Positions 5,923-7,405 of a stretch of DNA of 7,405 nt are shown here, in pieces; the stretch's first letter is position 1; every line of letters starts with the position of its first letter. Source of the stretch: Deltaproteobacteria bacterium UBA4427 (GTDB lineage: Bacteria; Myxococcota_A; UBA9160; UBA4427). The notes below the pieces were generated by a model that saw nothing but the letters and a program-made list of their open reading frames with translations, ran no database searches and had not been told where the DNA came from. The position numbers and the translations under genes were made by a program. Location: positions 1 to 7,405 of the forward strand of contig DGPZ01000120.1 in assembly GCA_002390675.1 (NCBI GenBank), read 5' to 3'.

Positions 5923-7227
5923 TTGGAACATCTCCAGCACTTCGGGCTCGCTCTGGATCCCTTCAGTAACGAGCCTGACCTACGCTTCTATTTTGAGAGC
6001 GCGAGTCATAAAGATGCACAGCGTCGCGTCGAGCGAGGACTGCGACAGCATAAGGGGCTAACGCTTCTTATTGGCGAAGGTGGGATGGGCAAGACGCTTC
6101 TTGCACGGCGCATTCTCGAATCGCTCGAAGAGGAAGTCTTTGAGGCGACGCTTCTCGTGATGCTCCCCGGGGCAGCAGACGCGACGGGCATTATTCAACG
6201 ATTTGCACGCCAGCTCGGTTGCGAAGAGCCTGCGGATGATCGTGCAGGGCTGCTAGGTCAGATTTACGAGCTTCTCGCGATCGTAAGAGAAGACGGGCGA
6301 CATGCTGTCCTGATGGTCGATGACGCTCAGGTCATGTCGCCGGATGTGTTTGCAGAACTCTCTGGGTTGCTGAACCTCGAGTATGAAGATCGCCGTCTCA
6401 TCTCCATGCTATTCGTCGGCTCACCCGAGCTCGACAAGCTGGTGCAGAACGATCCAAGTATTATGCCTCGTGTCGACGTGCGCGTTCGACTGCAGCCGCT
6501 CGATATGGATAACGGCACGGCCTACATGCAACATCGTATGGCCGCCGTGAAGGGCAGTCCGGAGATTGTGCCGCCCGCCGCTATGGACGCACTTCACAAG
6601 TTTGGTCGCGGTCGCCCGCGTCTGCTGAACACGCTCGCGGACAACGCGCTCTTCGAGGCCTATCTCACCGGCCGAACTTCGATCGACCCCTCGGATGTCG
6701 AACGCGCCGCCGCTGATCTAGGCATCGGCCCAGACCCCGGCACGACCTACAGCCAGCTGTCGACTGCACCGGTCCCCTCGGCACCCGGATTCTCCCGCGT
6801 GCCTGCGGATCCAATCGTGCCGAAGATCGCGCCGCCCGCACTCGACTTGGACGAACCGGTTGCCGACTTTGACTTGTCGCCGGGTTTCTCAGCGCCACTT
6901 GCACCTGTCACCCTCGATTTGGATGCCGGCCTCGAAGACGCTCTCGGTGACTTTGACCAGGCCGCAGCCGCAGCGATGCTTACGCCAATTGCCGAAGTCT
7001 TCGAAGCACCCGCCGCCCAGGCAGAGACCGAGCTCCTGGAGTTTGCGCTTGAGCTGCCGAGCCGTGAACAATTCGGTGAAGTCCTGGAACTCGGCGCCGA
7101 CATCATGCTCGAATCAGAGCCGGTCGAGGAGGGCGACTTCCTGGTTGCAGAGGCAGAGCTTGAACCCCTTGAGCTGGGCGAAGCGAATCAGCTCGAAGAC
7201 GCGTTTGTGGAGCTGATCGAGGAGTAG
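5923..7227 (+). CDS. ExeA/GspA-like AAA ATPase with acidic C-terminal tail
   Basis: A 434-aa protein whose first ~270 residues match the ExeA/GspA class of AAA ATPases, known from type II secretion (ExeA) and DamX-like proteins near aroB. The N-terminus EHLQHFGLALDPFSNEPD is the family signature. Walker A is GEGGMGKT (51-58) and Walker B VLMVDDAQ (129-136), with Asp134 where many members have Glu. LFVGSPEL (163-170) takes the place of the usual GQPEL sensor region. GRGRPRLLNTLADNALFEAYLTGR (228-251, written here in part as RPRLLNTLADNAL) matches the small helical domain. Residues 271-434 are first Pro/Ala-rich, then acidic, with paired motifs LDLDEPVADFDLS (307) and LDLDAGLEDALGDFDQ (331). 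Unlike ExeA or DamX, no membrane span, peptidoglycan-binding or SPOR domain is visible, so a cytoplasmic location is inferred. The start TTG 5923 is fixed by a stop at 5911. It follows the TPR gene by 81 bp with no terminator seen, suggesting one transcript and a shared function. ATP hydrolysis is plausible; the target is unknown. Confidence 0.92.
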   Translation: MEHLQHFGLALDPFSNEPDLRFYFESASHKDAQRRVERGLRQHKGLTLLIGEGGMGKTLLARRILESLEEEVFEATLLVMLPGAADATGIIQRFARQLGCEEPADDRAGLLGQIYELLAIVREDGRHAVLMVDDAQVMSPDVFAELSGLLNLEYEDRRLISMLFVGSPELDKLVQNDPSIMPRVDVRVRLQPLDMDNGTAYMQHRMAAVKGSPEIVPPAAMDALHKFGRGRPRLLNTLADNALFEAYLTGRTSIDPSDVERAAADLGIGPDPGTTYSQLSTAPVPSAPGFSRVPADPIVPKIAPPALDLDEPVADFDLSPGFSAPLAPVTLDLDAGLEDALGDFDQAAAAAMLTPIAEVFEAPAAQAETELLEFALELPSREQFGEVLELGADIMLESEPVEEGDFLVAEAELEPLELGEANQLEDAFVELIEE

Positions 7228-7289
7228 GCGCGAGGACGAGCCCTTGGGCCAGTACTCCCATTCCCTCTGGCGTTCAACAATCCCCACTG

Positions 7290-7304
7290 CTCGTCTGTGA
7301 CGAG
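7290..7304 (+). other. Short inverted repeat downstream of the ATPase gene
   Basis: CTCGTC (7290-7295) and GACGAG (7299-7304) form a perfect 6-bp stem with a TGT loop. No T-run follows, so this is at best a weak or factor-dependent terminator candidate. It is the only notable hairpin between the ATPase stop and the tRNA. Confidence 0.3.
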
Positions 7305-7336
7305 GCCAAAGCCGCTCGATGCATCGGCGGATCTGC

Positions 7337-7342
7337 TAGGGT
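7337..7342 (+). promoter_or_regulatory. Possible -10 element of the tRNA-Gly promoter
   Basis: TAGGGT, preceded by TGC, lies 11 bases upstream of the tRNA 5' end, which would place the transcript start about five bases before the mature tRNA. The matching -35 position (about 7314-7319, GCTCGA) is poor, so the call is weak. Confidence 0.3.
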
Positions 7343-7353
7343 CGTTTGCGGAT

Positions 7354-7405
7354 GCGCGAGTAGCTCAGCTGGTAGAGCATTAGCTTCCCAAGCTAAGGGT
7401 CGCCG
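7354..7405 (+). tRNA. tRNA-Gly(CCC), 3'-truncated by window edge
   Basis: The first 52 nt of a glycine tRNA are present. The 5' acceptor strand is GCGCGAG (7354-7360), followed by TA, D stem GCTC/GAGC (7363-7366 with 7375-7378) and D loop AGCTGGTA. The anticodon stem TTAGC/GCTAA (7380-7384 with 7392-7396) encloses loop TTCCCAA, with anticodon CCC at 7387-7389 reading GGG codons. The variable loop GGGTC follows and the T stem starts at 7402. The T loop and the 3' acceptor strand lie beyond the window. It has its own orientation-matched spacer of 126 bp from the ATPase gene and is probably transcribed separately. Confidence 0.95.

Noticed and set aside
6860..7216. Second plus-strand frame over the ATPase tail
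   Set aside because: It is out of frame with the ATPase, which runs uninterrupted to 7227. The translation has no recognisable motif.
7228..7353. Intrinsic terminator after the ATPase gene
   Set aside because: The hairpin at 7290-7304 lacks a T-run, and the GCCC/GGGC pair at 7240-7249 has only 4 bp with a two-base loop.

Overview
The window (7405 bp, GC-rich) looks like a chromosomal piece of a deltaproteobacterial-type genome, in the broad Myxococcota / Desulfobacterota sense. This is inferred from the protein families: a roadblock/LC7 protein, a very long acidic TPR protein ending in a basic tail, and an ExeA-like AAA ATPase, all beside shikimate-pathway genes. No marker gene fixes the lineage, so the placement is tentative. 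All genes are on the + strand and no mobile element is visible.

Layout: (1) 1-741, the 3' two thirds of aroB (3-dehydroquinate synthase), cut by the left edge. (2) 797-1600, an acidic protein of unknown function with degenerate internal repeats. (3) 1590-1970, a stand-alone roadblock/LC7 protein overlapping the previous gene by 11 bp. (4) 2054-2515 (or from 2036), aroQ, type II 3-dehydroquinate dehydratase, behind three copies of a 13-nt tandem repeat. (5) 2516-2772, a 257-bp intergenic stretch with three consecutive inverted repeats. (6) 2773-5841, a TPR protein of about 1022 aa with four TPR islands separated by strongly acidic linkers. (7) 5923-7227, an ExeA/GspA-like AAA ATPase with an acidic, apparently disordered C-terminal tail. 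(8) 7354 to the right edge, a truncated tRNA-Gly(CCC).

How the genes fit together: AroB makes 3-dehydroquinate and AroQ dehydrates it, so two consecutive shikimate steps flank the acidic protein and the roadblock protein, probably in one operon. The acidic protein, the TPR protein and the ATPase all carry long acidic tails or linkers with repeated short acidic-hydrophobic motifs. The TPR protein has islands that resemble the FimV type of repeat, and aroB lies near type IV pilus genes in several proteobacteria. I therefore suggest, as inference only, that the non-metabolic genes form a cytoplasmic scaffold / roadblock / ATPase module linked to polarity, pili or envelope organisation. None of the five complete proteins appears to start with ATG: three use GTG and two use TTG.
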